64,000 bases of DNA from Pontiellaceae bacterium B12227 (GTDB taxonomy: Bacteria; Verrucomicrobiota; Kiritimatiellia; Kiritimatiellales; Pontiellaceae), in the NCBI GenBank assembly GCA_029432775.1, contig JAROAZ010000010.1, forward strand, positions 62,001-126,000. The letters run 5' to 3'. The number at the start of each line of letters is the position of its first letter. The first letter of the stretch is position 1. Below, in pieces: positions 51,565 to 60,443 of the stretch. The notes beneath the pieces are model-generated. The model did no database searches. It was not told the origin of the DNA and saw nothing but the letters and a program-made list of their open reading frames with translations. The translations under genes and the position numbers were made by a program.

Positions 51565-53964
51565 TCAGAACGCCTCAATGCTTTGGGCGCTTTCAAAAAT
51601 TTCGCGAGGAGACCCGTAGAGCAGATAAAACTCGCCGCGTAGCACTTCGTGGGTGCCTTCCGGTGTCCGAGTCGGATTGAGCATGCCGAGCAGATATCCT
51701 CGGAAGCCATCCCACTGCATGGTTGAAATCCGGAACGGCGAGTCGCGCGTTTCCATGTGCAGACGGCGGTCATCCTTGTAGACCACAACGCCGCTTTCGC
51801 TGTCGACACCGACAACCGAATTCACGTTGATATCACTGTCCGGGAAATAGAGTCCCAGCGCTCCGCTCTGGTCAACGTCGTCCGAATCGGCCAGAATGAA
51901 CAGCGGTACCTGCACCGTTGCATAACTCGGAAAAACATACCCCGGGGCCCGCGAAGCAAACTCGGTGTTTTTGTAGTACGTGCGGACGGTTGCATTGCTG
52001 CCGCGCGATTCCATGGCCAGGTCGCTGATGTCCAACCCATATACGCGGCCGCAATATTCCGGTGCCCACAGCTCCCGGTCCATGCGGATGGAAATGGAAA
52101 ACTGCAGTACGCCCAGATCGTTCGACGAGGCAGCATCAACCCCGGATGGCGCATCCACCGACAGATCGGTCACCTCACCCGCCACCGGATCGTAGAGCGG
52201 CCCGAGATTGTGCTGCAGAATGCAGTGCCCGGGATCGCGGACATACTGGTATTCATAATAGTGGCGAAAACCCGGAATCGACGCGTTCGTGCACACTTCA
52301 TAGGTGCAGAAATAATCAAACTCGCTGGTAATTTCGGTCGCCTGTTGACCGGCGAGCAGACTTTCATCGATGGTGTCCCAGTCATTGGAACCGCCCGATT
52401 CCGTATAGTTGTCGCTCACCAGATTTTCCCACTCGGTGAAATCAAACTTACCGTCACCGCGAAACAGACAGCAGGGGCGCGGCGCGACCGCCAGCACGGT
52501 GTTGTCGAGCGATTCAACAACGCGACAAACGGTTCCCGCCTGATCGCTGAACCCGGCCTGCGTCGGATTGTAGCGGCTGCCGTGCAGTGCATCGCGGATG
52601 GCCGACTGACCGCCGCGGCCATAGCGGTCCGTGACCGGGCCCATCACATCGCCGATGCCCGGCAACGTCAGCCGGTTGATGTACCCGCCGCCGACATCGG
52701 AAATTCCGAGTTCAAAGCCGCCGGAAACGATCGAATGAGTGGTCAGTGCCGGATCGGATTCAGCCGCCACCGTGAACCGGTCGGCGAGGGACGATTTTTC
52801 AATGCCGTAAAACGCCTGTTGCTGCGAGGCGGGCAGATATACCGTCAGATTGCTTCCATCGGACGGTGCGCGCGAAAGATCCGCCTCATAAAATCCGCCT
52901 GCCGCGTTAGTCGCCAGCGCGATGCGCCGCCACTCCGAAGTCAGACCGGAACATCCCAGCACGGAAAGATTCGCCGGCGCCTCTGTGGTTTCGACCATAA
53001 GCCTGACCGATCCACCAACGGGATCAATGGAGGTAATCCGGGTACCCTCCCAGCCCGCCGTCCCGGTAAACAACAGTTGATGTCTGTCACCGCTCAGCGA
53101 CAGCTCACCGCCCTGAACCCACGTTGTCTTCAGCGCGTTCGAAAGAGCACTGAACTCCGCCGCACTGAAGGTATCTGAGCCGAGATCGATCAGCACAAGA
53201 TTCAGCACCTCACCCCCTGACACGGCGGACGCGTCGATTTCAACCGAGGCCACGCCGTTCATTTCAAACGAATCCGCACCGACCGAGGACACCCCGCCCT
53301 CGCTGTCGAGTTCAAAAATAAGCGCTGTATCGCTGGCCGGCCCTGTTCCGAAATAAAATCCGGCAAGGGTGCTGAGCATCCCCTGCGACCCAATCACCCT
53401 CAGCACTCCGTCATGCAGGTTCAAACTGCTTTCCACAGAAACAACTCCTCCAGACAACTCAAAAACGGCCGGAACCACCTCGCCGATATCGAGAAGTCCC
53501 TTCGTATTGGAATCCGTCATATTCACGTCCAGAACGCCACCTTTGACCTGCACAAGACTGCCGGCCGGCTCATTGAGCACACCTTGACGGAGACGCACTG
53601 TGGTCAACGTCCCGCCATCAATAATCAGAGTTCCCTGCCCGTGGTCGGTAATACCAACCACCGTTTGATTGCTGTTGTAAACCGCGCCGCCCACGCCAAT
53701 TATCACTGCATTGGTTGCGCCGCGACCGACCTGGAGCTGGCCGTGCAGCGGAACCGTCTGTGTAATCGTCATTCCCAGCGACGACGAAAACAGCGCGTTG
53801 TCGGACCCCGTCGGCCAGTCGGCCACGCCGCTTCCATCGCTCCAGTTTGCGTCGTCGAGCCACTCGTCCGGATCGATCCCGCTTCCCTCATAGAGATAAT
53901 TTGCGCCCCACGCTGAAGCGCACACCAACGATATCAGCACGCTTGAAATGATCCAATTAGTCAA
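51565..53964 (-). CDS. Large secreted protein with autotransporter-type beta repeats
   Basis: A 799-residue protein with a signal peptide. Residues ~25-260 carry passenger-like strand repeats (GTLIIDGGTLTTVRLRQGVL, GGVLDVNMTDSN), as in PEP-CTERM or autotransporter-associated proteins. Residues ~405-790 form a separate beta-rich domain (GGGYINRLTLPGIGDVMGP) that may be catalytic but is not recognised. The start is TTG at 53964: AGGAG lies 6 bases before it, and no ATG fits. Likely a surface glycan-binding or -degrading protein of the cluster. Confidence 0.75.
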   Translation of the reverse strand: MTNWIISSVLISLVCASAWGANYLYEGSGIDPDEWLDDANWSDGSGVADWPTGSDNALFSSSLGMTITQTVPLHGQLQVGRGATNAVIIGVGGAVYNSNQTVVGITDHGQGTLIIDGGTLTTVRLRQGVLNEPAGSLVQVKGGVLDVNMTDSNTKGLLDIGEVVPAVFELSGGVVSVESSLNLHDGVLRVIGSQGMLSTLAGFYFGTGPASDTALIFELDSEGGVSSVGADSFEMNGVASVEIDASAVSGGEVLNLVLIDLGSDTFSAAEFSALSNALKTTWVQGGELSLSGDRHQLLFTGTAGWEGTRITSIDPVGGSVRLMVETTEAPANLSVLGCSGLTSEWRRIALATNAAGGFYEADLSRAPSDGSNLTVYLPASQQQAFYGIEKSSLADRFTVAAESDPALTTHSIVSGGFELGISDVGGGYINRLTLPGIGDVMGPVTDRYGRGGQSAIRDALHGSRYNPTQAGFSDQAGTVCRVVESLDNTVLAVAPRPCCLFRGDGKFDFTEWENLVSDNYTESGGSNDWDTIDESLLAGQQATEITSEFDYFCTYEVCTNASIPGFRHYYEYQYVRDPGHCILQHNLGPLYDPVAGEVTDLSVDAPSGVDAASSNDLGVLQFSISIRMDRELWAPEYCGRVYGLDISDLAMESRGSNATVRTYYKNTEFASRAPGYVFPSYATVQVPLFILADSDDVDQSGALGLYFPDSDINVNSVVGVDSESGVVVYKDDRRLHMETRDSPFRISTMQWDGFRGYLLGMLNPTRTPEGTHEVLRGEFYLLYGSPREIFESAQSIEAF

Positions 53965-53973
53965 CGTCTTCTC

Positions 53974-54093
53974 CTACTCAATGATCAACCGAATAAACAG
54001 TCCGGATTCGGGGTCGGCTGAAACCCGGTCGATAGCTGAACTGAAGTCAGCATCGAGCAGACTCCCAAGGTCTGGCCCCGTTGGCCATCCACT
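53974..54093 (-). pseudogene. Relict C-terminus of a secreted protein
   Basis: In the gap between two secreted-protein genes, an open frame without a start encodes SGWPTGPDLGSLLDADF followed by DPESGLFIRLIIE and a stop. The GLFIRLIIE end is like the C-termini of the neighbouring proteins (GFYRLEV, GYYRISIE). It looks like the tail left by a deleted or fused neighbour. Its stop precedes the TTG start at 53964 by 9 bases, as if it was once the upstream cistron. Confidence 0.35.
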
Positions 54094-54149
54094 CCCCCTA
54101 AAAGGTGCCGCTGTCGGCCGAGCGGCGTGCGGCCATAAATAACTGCATA

Positions 54150-55103
54150 TCAGGGAGCAACCTGCACCTCAAGTCGGTAGAAACCGGACGGCAGGGTTGC
54201 GTTGGGGCCTGTGTCGGTAAAATAGCTCTGACCAACCAGATTCGATGCAACCGGTGTAAATCCATCCACCAGGTTTGTTGTCCAAAGAACAGCATAAGCC
54301 CGGCTCGGTTTCGCATCCCAGCTTAAGCTGTGAAATCCATCATAAACGAAAGTGAACGGCTCGGCAGCTTCGGGACTGATTCCCGCCACATAGGTTTCCA
54401 GAAACGACCAACCGGGGTTTCCGGATTCACCATGCGCCACCAGGCCGGTAATGGAGCCGGAATATTTCTGTTCCCACCAGTCCGGCATAGCATCGCCGTC
54501 CAGATCGGGGGCCAGAGCCGCCAACTCTTCATCCCGTATGTCAATTTCGTCAATATAGACCGAATCCAGGCCTTCATTCGCAATCATGACCTCCTCGAAC
54601 CGGGCAAGATCCGAATAGAACGGCAGCGCGGCGGCCACCGTTGTGCCGTTCATGCTGAGGTTCCAGGTCGATGACTCGTACTCACAGTAGACATCGAACC
54701 GCGTCCACACATTCGTCGGCACCGGAATCCCCAGATCGACCGGAACCGTATTGCTATACACGGTCAGCGTGAGGTTCGTATTAACGAAGAATGCAATTCC
54801 GGTGCTGTCACCGGCTGCCGGGTTCGTTTCCGGCGCGCCGGACACCAGCGTCTGAAAGCGAATCCAAACGGAAGACTCACTATTGGAAATCGAGTGCGAT
54901 ACCGAACCGCTCTGCAGGTCGAGCGCCTGCTCACCGTCATAGACCGTGTTGCTCTGCACATTGCCGGACCCGTAATCCACGACCCAGTTGTTCTGCTGAT
55001 CAACAGATCCCGGAAGCAGGCCCTCAAATGAGTCCTGCAGCAAAATTGACGCCTCTGCACACACCGCACATATACAGCCTAGAAAAGCCAAAGAAAGCTT
55101 CAT
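54150..55103 (-). CDS. Secreted protein with jelly-roll and type-3 thrombospondin-like segment
   Basis: About 317 residues with a signal peptide (MKLSLAFLGCICAVCAEA). The first domain (~20-195, opening ILLQDSFEG) resembles a concanavalin/LamG-type jelly roll. Then DLDGDAMPDWWEQKYSGS is a calcium-binding thrombospondin-like segment, and a small C-terminal domain ends GFYRLEV. I chose the ATG at 55103, with CAGGAG upstream. Probably binds glycans on the cell surface or outside. Confidence 0.75.
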   Translation of the reverse strand: MKLSLAFLGCICAVCAEASILLQDSFEGLLPGSVDQQNNWVVDYGSGNVQSNTVYDGEQALDLQSGSVSHSISNSESSVWIRFQTLVSGAPETNPAAGDSTGIAFFVNTNLTLTVYSNTVPVDLGIPVPTNVWTRFDVYCEYESSTWNLSMNGTTVAAALPFYSDLARFEEVMIANEGLDSVYIDEIDIRDEELAALAPDLDGDAMPDWWEQKYSGSITGLVAHGESGNPGWSFLETYVAGISPEAAEPFTFVYDGFHSLSWDAKPSRAYAVLWTTNLVDGFTPVASNLVGQSYFTDTGPNATLPSGFYRLEVQVAP

Positions 55104-55193
55104 GTTGTATCTCCTGTTTCCCTTTGTAACACCTGCATCCAACATTCTGACTCCTGAAAGAAAAACCCTGCCACGCGGCCTCGCCGGAACGAT

Positions 55194-58046
55194 CTATTCA
55201 ATACTGATTCGATAGTACCCTGCCGGGTGAAGATTGGAATTGGTAACGGCGATCACCGTTACGTCCTGTTCGCCGGGAATTCCCGGAATAAGCGTTGAGA
55301 AAGCAGGAGAGTCCAGCAGGTTGGTGCCGAAATCAAGGCAGTAGGTACGGGAGGTCAGACTGTTCCAGCTCAGCTCCACCCGGTCAGCTGCTCCCGACGG
55401 AGCGCAGGACAGTAGAAACCTGGAAAGGCGGTTGGTAGGATTGGTTCCGGCTTTCCATTCGGAATAGTTGTCCATGCCGTCGCCGTCGGTATCGATGAAG
55501 TCCGCCGAGCCGTCTGTCGGCAGGTCGTAGCCTTCCAGCCAACTGACCGGAACGGCAAGCTGCACGTCAATTCTTCCGCCGGTATAGAGCGCGGAGGTGT
55601 CCCAGTTCAGCCCGTCTTCCAGGGCAGGAAGCACCACCGCATCAAATCGGTTGGTTCCCGGTTCGCCTTCGATCAACCGGAACGAATCGCCGACCGCCGG
55701 CGAAAACGCCGCTGGAGCGCTGACGACAAGGCTTCCGTCCAGGACGGCGGCGTCCCCGTCGAGAGAGACCGTTGAGCCCAGCTCAATGGAAAGGGTACCG
55801 CCCTCTAACCGGAAGGAGTTGGTGATGGACAAGTCGCCTGCCCCGGAAACCGCCAGCGTTTTTCCGGCGAGGTTCAGCCCGCCGGAAATCAGCAGCGCGC
55901 TGTTGGTTTGCGCAGAGAAAACGGTATCGCTGTCTAAACGCATGGACGCCTGGATCTGATGACTACCCTGCTCGACCGCGAGCCGGCTCGGCCCGTCGTC
56001 TGATTTGACGACGAGAAACTGAGCACCGGCCAGCGTGTAGGGCTGGCTGTTGCGGAAGGTGATGCCTTTGACATGATGAGTGTGGATAATTTCGATGGAG
56101 TCCACTTCCAGCGCGACCTTTGCACCGTTCAGAGGATCAATCCGGATACTGCGGATCACCTGATCATCCCATTGAGCAGTTCCAGCCATTGGAAAAACCA
56201 CCTCCTGAAACGCCCCGTTTCCGGTATAGTTCACCGTCACTTTCCGGTCTGCAGAAAACGCATTTGCAGCAGAAGTGCCCCAGTAGAGATCCACCCGCGA
56301 GTTATTCACCTCCGCCCGCATACGAACGACGATGCTGGAAACCAGATTCCCGTAAAACGAGAGATCCGTTCGTTTGATTTGCGGATCATTCGAGCTGGGC
56401 GTTCCCTGAAGAACCCCATTGGTCACATTTGTTCCGACCAATCGGGTGAGCGTCCATCCGCCAACGTCTCCATCCACATCAAACAGCCATTCCAGCGAAC
56501 CGGACGGCACGGTGATGGTAGCGGGTCCGGTTGCGGCACTGCCGAACACGGCGATTTCGTCCGGCGTATCCGCGCGGCCCCAGTAGTGCCAGTTCAGCGG
56601 CTCAAACCAATCACCGGAGCCGGAAGAAACCCAGCTGCATTCCCCATTTGACGGCGGATCGATGCTCAGTTCCGAGCTTTGGAAAGTGACCGGCGCGCTG
56701 TTCGTGACCTGAAGGAAGTTGCCGGAGGCGTCGAACTGCAGAATGCGGCCGCCGCTTTCGCGAATATAGACATCGCCGTTGGCCGCCTGGCCGAATCCGT
56801 TCGGGTCGGCCAGCGCGGCCCCGTCGAAGGAGGATCCCAGTGTAAAGTTTCCCAGCGGGGCATCCTGATGATCCGTTTTCTCGAAGCGCAGCACATCGCC
56901 GCCGCTCAGCTTCAGCACGTGGTCAGGGAAAGCGGTGCGGAAGTCGGCAATGCGGTGGAAGGTCAGCAGGTTCGAATCGTGACCCCGCTCCGGATCGTCG
57001 TCGCCGACCGGAAAGGCGGTGCGCGAGGCCACGACCATGTCGTCGCCGTCGACATCAAAATTCAGATAGCCGAAACCGTCCTTTTCATAGTCGGTCGAGT
57101 AGAGGAATATTTTTTCGACGTTCCAGTTGACCAGATCGGACGAGCTGAGCAACGCAGCGGTGTTGCGGATCATGTCGTTGGCAATACCCGTATTGGCATG
57201 CGCCGCTAGGATCGGATTGCTGAGCACAAAAAACCGGCCGGACACCGAATCGTACCCGGCTCCGAATTTTTTCTCACCGCCCGGCATCGATACAAAATTG
57301 TGCCAGGGATCGAACGAGACCTTGCCGGTCGATGGGTCCACCTGGGCCAGCGCGCTCAGGGCATGTTGCTTGACCTTGGGTAGAATGGAAATCCCCTGCT
57401 CCGGCGAAGCCGCAATCTGGGCCTCTCCGATAAACTCCCCTTCGGATGCCCAGCCCTCCTCGTAGGCGGGAAAGCCGCCGGCCAGTTTCCACGAAGAAGT
57501 ATCCATCCAGTTGGAGGTAATCGGCGCAGACATCGAGGCGGCGGACGCCGCGCTCCACAGCCGGTCGCCATAGACCACCGGGTTGTTCGGCGTGGCCGAC
57601 CCACCGTTGCTAAACGTTGCGGTCTGGGTCCAGCTAAGTCCTCCATCGGTCGATTTGCAGATTACTGCGTCGCCGGTATCTGTATTGTTGACCCCCATCA
57701 GATAGAGCGCCCCGCCGTACTCAACCAGACTGCCGCGCAGCACCCCGTTGAGTGTGGCAACCTGCGCCCACGTCGCCCCCTGATCAGTTGAACGGAAAAT
57801 CGAGGTCTCGCCAGACGAATCCGCCCCGGAACTTCTACCGGCCAGCGCATCGGTGGCAACATAACTTCCGTCGGCCAGAACCGCGATGTCCGGGTCGGCG
57901 ATGAAGACCCGCGGAGTCGTGTAAAACCAGTCATATACCGTTGATTGGTGATCAAGCACGGTTCCTGGGACTCCGCTGAAATCAGCACCGAGCGCCAGCA
58001 CAGGAAGCAACAGCCCTGCAACGATATATCTACTATGCTTTCGCAC
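55194..58046 (-). CDS. Secreted sialidase-like beta-propeller protein
   Basis: About 950 residues starting at a GTG (58046) with AAAGG upstream and a signal peptide (core YIVAGLLLPVLALG). Residues ~20-450 are a BNR/sialidase propeller: RSTDQGATW and KSTDGGLSW are Asp boxes, and FIADPDIAVLADG fits the active-site front. Later domains are beta sandwiches, and DTDGDGMDNYSEWKAGTNPT is a calcium-binding tail segment. Could be an exo-sialidase or a related glycosidase of sulfated or acidic glycans. Confidence 0.82.
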   Translation of the reverse strand: MRKHSRYIVAGLLLPVLALGADFSGVPGTVLDHQSTVYDWFYTTPRVFIADPDIAVLADGSYVATDALAGRSSGADSSGETSIFRSTDQGATWAQVATLNGVLRGSLVEYGGALYLMGVNNTDTGDAVICKSTDGGLSWTQTATFSNGGSATPNNPVVYGDRLWSAASAASMSAPITSNWMDTSSWKLAGGFPAYEEGWASEGEFIGEAQIAASPEQGISILPKVKQHALSALAQVDPSTGKVSFDPWHNFVSMPGGEKKFGAGYDSVSGRFFVLSNPILAAHANTGIANDMIRNTAALLSSSDLVNWNVEKIFLYSTDYEKDGFGYLNFDVDGDDMVVASRTAFPVGDDDPERGHDSNLLTFHRIADFRTAFPDHVLKLSGGDVLRFEKTDHQDAPLGNFTLGSSFDGAALADPNGFGQAANGDVYIRESGGRILQFDASGNFLQVTNSAPVTFQSSELSIDPPSNGECSWVSSGSGDWFEPLNWHYWGRADTPDEIAVFGSAATGPATITVPSGSLEWLFDVDGDVGGWTLTRLVGTNVTNGVLQGTPSSNDPQIKRTDLSFYGNLVSSIVVRMRAEVNNSRVDLYWGTSAANAFSADRKVTVNYTGNGAFQEVVFPMAGTAQWDDQVIRSIRIDPLNGAKVALEVDSIEIIHTHHVKGITFRNSQPYTLAGAQFLVVKSDDGPSRLAVEQGSHQIQASMRLDSDTVFSAQTNSALLISGGLNLAGKTLAVSGAGDLSITNSFRLEGGTLSIELGSTVSLDGDAAVLDGSLVVSAPAAFSPAVGDSFRLIEGEPGTNRFDAVVLPALEDGLNWDTSALYTGGRIDVQLAVPVSWLEGYDLPTDGSADFIDTDGDGMDNYSEWKAGTNPTNRLSRFLLSCAPSGAADRVELSWNSLTSRTYCLDFGTNLLDSPAFSTLIPGIPGEQDVTVIAVTNSNLHPAGYYRISIE

Positions 58047-58217
58047 TGATCTAAACCTTTCCTCTACGCATGGAAACAACCGTTCGATTTTTATTTATTT
58101 ACGAACATTTAAACCCGATCCATCACTTTCAGTCAATCAAAATGATCCCGATGCCATGGATCCAGCCGTTTATTCAGGACTGTGCCGGCGGTGTGCTCCG
58201 GGCCATTTAACCACCGC

Positions 58218-60443
58218 CTACGAATCCGGCACGCCGCGGACACAAACCTCATCGATCAACACCCGGTCCCCCGGATCGGAGCCGCCACTCGTGAACCGGA
58301 TACGGAACCCGCTGGATAAGGTATGCACTGCGGCATCGAGCTCAATCGACTCACTGTAAAAATTCTGGTCGGAAAACCGGCCGGTTCCAAACACCATGGT
58401 TTCGAGCGGCTGCCAGGCCGTACCGTCAAAATAATCGACGCTGAATGATTCTCCGTCCTCCACCGATTGGCCGATGTACCAAAAGGAGACCGTCACGTTC
58501 GTGAAGGCGCTGATATCCAGCTGGGCCGACAGCACGGCGGTGGATTCCGTTCCGGCCGCGCCCCGGATTTCCAGCGCGTTGTCTCCGTCCCATGCCCATG
58601 CATCATCGGCGCAAATCAGACAGTTCGTACCGGAGGAAGTAAAACTCCCGAAGCCGGATTCAAAGCTCTCGCAGAGCAGCGTCTGCGCTTTGGCGGCCAC
58701 ATTACCGGCGGCCGACAGCGCGGTCTCCACTGAATCGGCGTTGGAGTCCGCCACCGTGATGTACACCGGCAAGGTGCCGAGCTCCAGGTCGATCGACCCG
58801 GTCGAAAGCGTGCGTCCAAAGCTGTTCCAAACCCTGGAACCCGACGACAGCGATGCGGAAAAGTTTTCGCGGCCGTTGTAGCGGAAGAGAGCAAACACCG
58901 TTTCGGCATCAGCCGGCTTTTCGTAGCGAATGATGGCCAGGTCCTCGCGATCGCAGACAAACCGTCCCGTCTCGGCATGATGCAGCAGGTAATTATATGT
59001 CGCGATGGCGCAAGCCGCAGGACGGGCAGAATCGCTACGAAGCAAACCGTATCCGGCCGTATCCTCACCGCCATAGCGCATATTAAACCACATCAACCGC
59101 TTCACCCCCGGAACCGTACGCGCCACGCAATAAACCTGAGCGCAAAGCCCGGCATGCATGAACAGCTCGGGGCCGATCAGACCAACATCCGTCGGCGCCG
59201 TATAGCCGATCTCCGTTGGCCACAGATTGGTTGTCCCGCCCCCGAATTCCGCACTCAGGTGCTGCACTTTCTGATACTGCCGGCGGATTCCGGCATCACG
59301 CACATTCTCGATCCCAAACCGGTTCGGCCAGTTGGAGTCATCCATGACCGTCATGGCACCCGGCCCTGCCGTTTCGGCCCCGATCGTTCTGGGAGAGGGA
59401 TAGGCATGGTGGGAAATATATTCATAGCCCGCGGCATGCGTGCCGTGCGCCGCCCGGATGAACACATCCTTGTGCTCAAGCGTGGTGCGGGTGGTGGCAA
59501 AGGCAATCACCGGCGAATCCGGATCGGCCTCATTGAGCGCGCCGGTTGCGGCTTCCAGCATCTTCCCATAGCACGTCCCGCCCGTCGCCAGCCAGCCGCC
59601 GAACGACTGCCCCAACGAACGGCCCGGCTCCGCGCCGATCATGTAGCCGCCGACGGCGTCCCCGTAGCGCACGGCCACCTGGCGCACAAAATTCGACCAG
59701 GCCGACAGAAATTCCGTGTTGTCTCCTCCGGTCTCCCAGGGCGTGACCCAATCCGGAACACTTTCCACCCGTATCGTGGGCAACGAATAGATAAAGGCAT
59801 TGGTATGCGCGTCCACAAAGCCGTCGATGTAGCTCCAGTCGAACTGCCCCTGCACCGGCTCGTGCCGATCCCACTTCACGTAGATCCGGTTATACTTAAT
59901 GCCCAGCCGCCGGCCGGCCTCACTCTCGTTGACATAGGTTGCACCGCAGAAAGACTGGTCGTCGTACGCATGGTAATTGCGCGGAGTCGGCACCACGGCA
60001 ATGCCGCAGTTGCTCTTCGCCAGCACATGAGTGCCGCCGACATCCGTGCACCAGGCGCGGACTTCGGAAAAACCGAAGCGATCGGTCGGAATAGTCACGG
60101 TATAGGCAAACGATTCAAGGGGTGCTTTTTCAACATTCCATTGATACTGCTCCAGCTGACCGTCATCGGTCTCCACCTCCACATGAAAGGTACAGCTCTG
60201 CGATCGGTCACCGGTATTCTTCACCAGCGCGCGCACCTTCACGATTTCGTTGGTAAACGCCACCCCGTCGTACTGATTTTCCATTTGATTTTGAACCTTA
60301 ATATACCACCGGGGAGCGGGTTGGCTGCTCACTTGAAACAGAACAGACCCGTGGGCCGAAAGAGAAGTCCCGGCCAGCAGCACAACCGCCACGTTTTTCA
60401 CTGACCTCTTTATGCCGCACAGCATTTCAATAAACCTCATCAT
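58218..60443 (-). CDS. Secreted glycosidase-like (clan GH-A type) protein
   Basis: A 741-residue protein with a signal peptide. An N-terminal beta sandwich (~30-165) is followed by a TIM-barrel-like region (~165-480) with YVKWDRHEPVQGQFDWSYID, a phrase common in GH42/GH39-like enzymes, and GAEPGRS and PTEIGYTAP as plausible acid/base and nucleophile Glu sites. The last ~170 residues are a jelly roll with the ISAFTNVTVSFWYIG motif. Starts by overlapping the GH106-like stop by 4 bases. The exact GH family is not certain. Confidence 0.75.
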   Translation of the reverse strand: MMRFIEMLCGIKRSVKNVAVVLLAGTSLSAHGSVLFQVSSQPAPRWYIKVQNQMENQYDGVAFTNEIVKVRALVKNTGDRSQSCTFHVEVETDDGQLEQYQWNVEKAPLESFAYTVTIPTDRFGFSEVRAWCTDVGGTHVLAKSNCGIAVVPTPRNYHAYDDQSFCGATYVNESEAGRRLGIKYNRIYVKWDRHEPVQGQFDWSYIDGFVDAHTNAFIYSLPTIRVESVPDWVTPWETGGDNTEFLSAWSNFVRQVAVRYGDAVGGYMIGAEPGRSLGQSFGGWLATGGTCYGKMLEAATGALNEADPDSPVIAFATTRTTLEHKDVFIRAAHGTHAAGYEYISHHAYPSPRTIGAETAGPGAMTVMDDSNWPNRFGIENVRDAGIRRQYQKVQHLSAEFGGGTTNLWPTEIGYTAPTDVGLIGPELFMHAGLCAQVYCVARTVPGVKRLMWFNMRYGGEDTAGYGLLRSDSARPAACAIATYNYLLHHAETGRFVCDREDLAIIRYEKPADAETVFALFRYNGRENFSASLSSGSRVWNSFGRTLSTGSIDLELGTLPVYITVADSNADSVETALSAAGNVAAKAQTLLCESFESGFGSFTSSGTNCLICADDAWAWDGDNALEIRGAAGTESTAVLSAQLDISAFTNVTVSFWYIGQSVEDGESFSVDYFDGTAWQPLETMVFGTGRFSDQNFYSESIELDAAVHTLSSGFRIRFTSGGSDPGDRVLIDEVCVRGVPDS

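Noticed and set aside
51757-53178. 473-codon frame opposite the secreted protein at 51565
   Set aside because: No signal peptide, domain or codon bias of a real gene; mirror of the coding frame.
58977-60404. 475-codon frame opposite the GH-like gene
   Set aside because: Arg/His/Pro-rich shadow composition, no recognisable motif.
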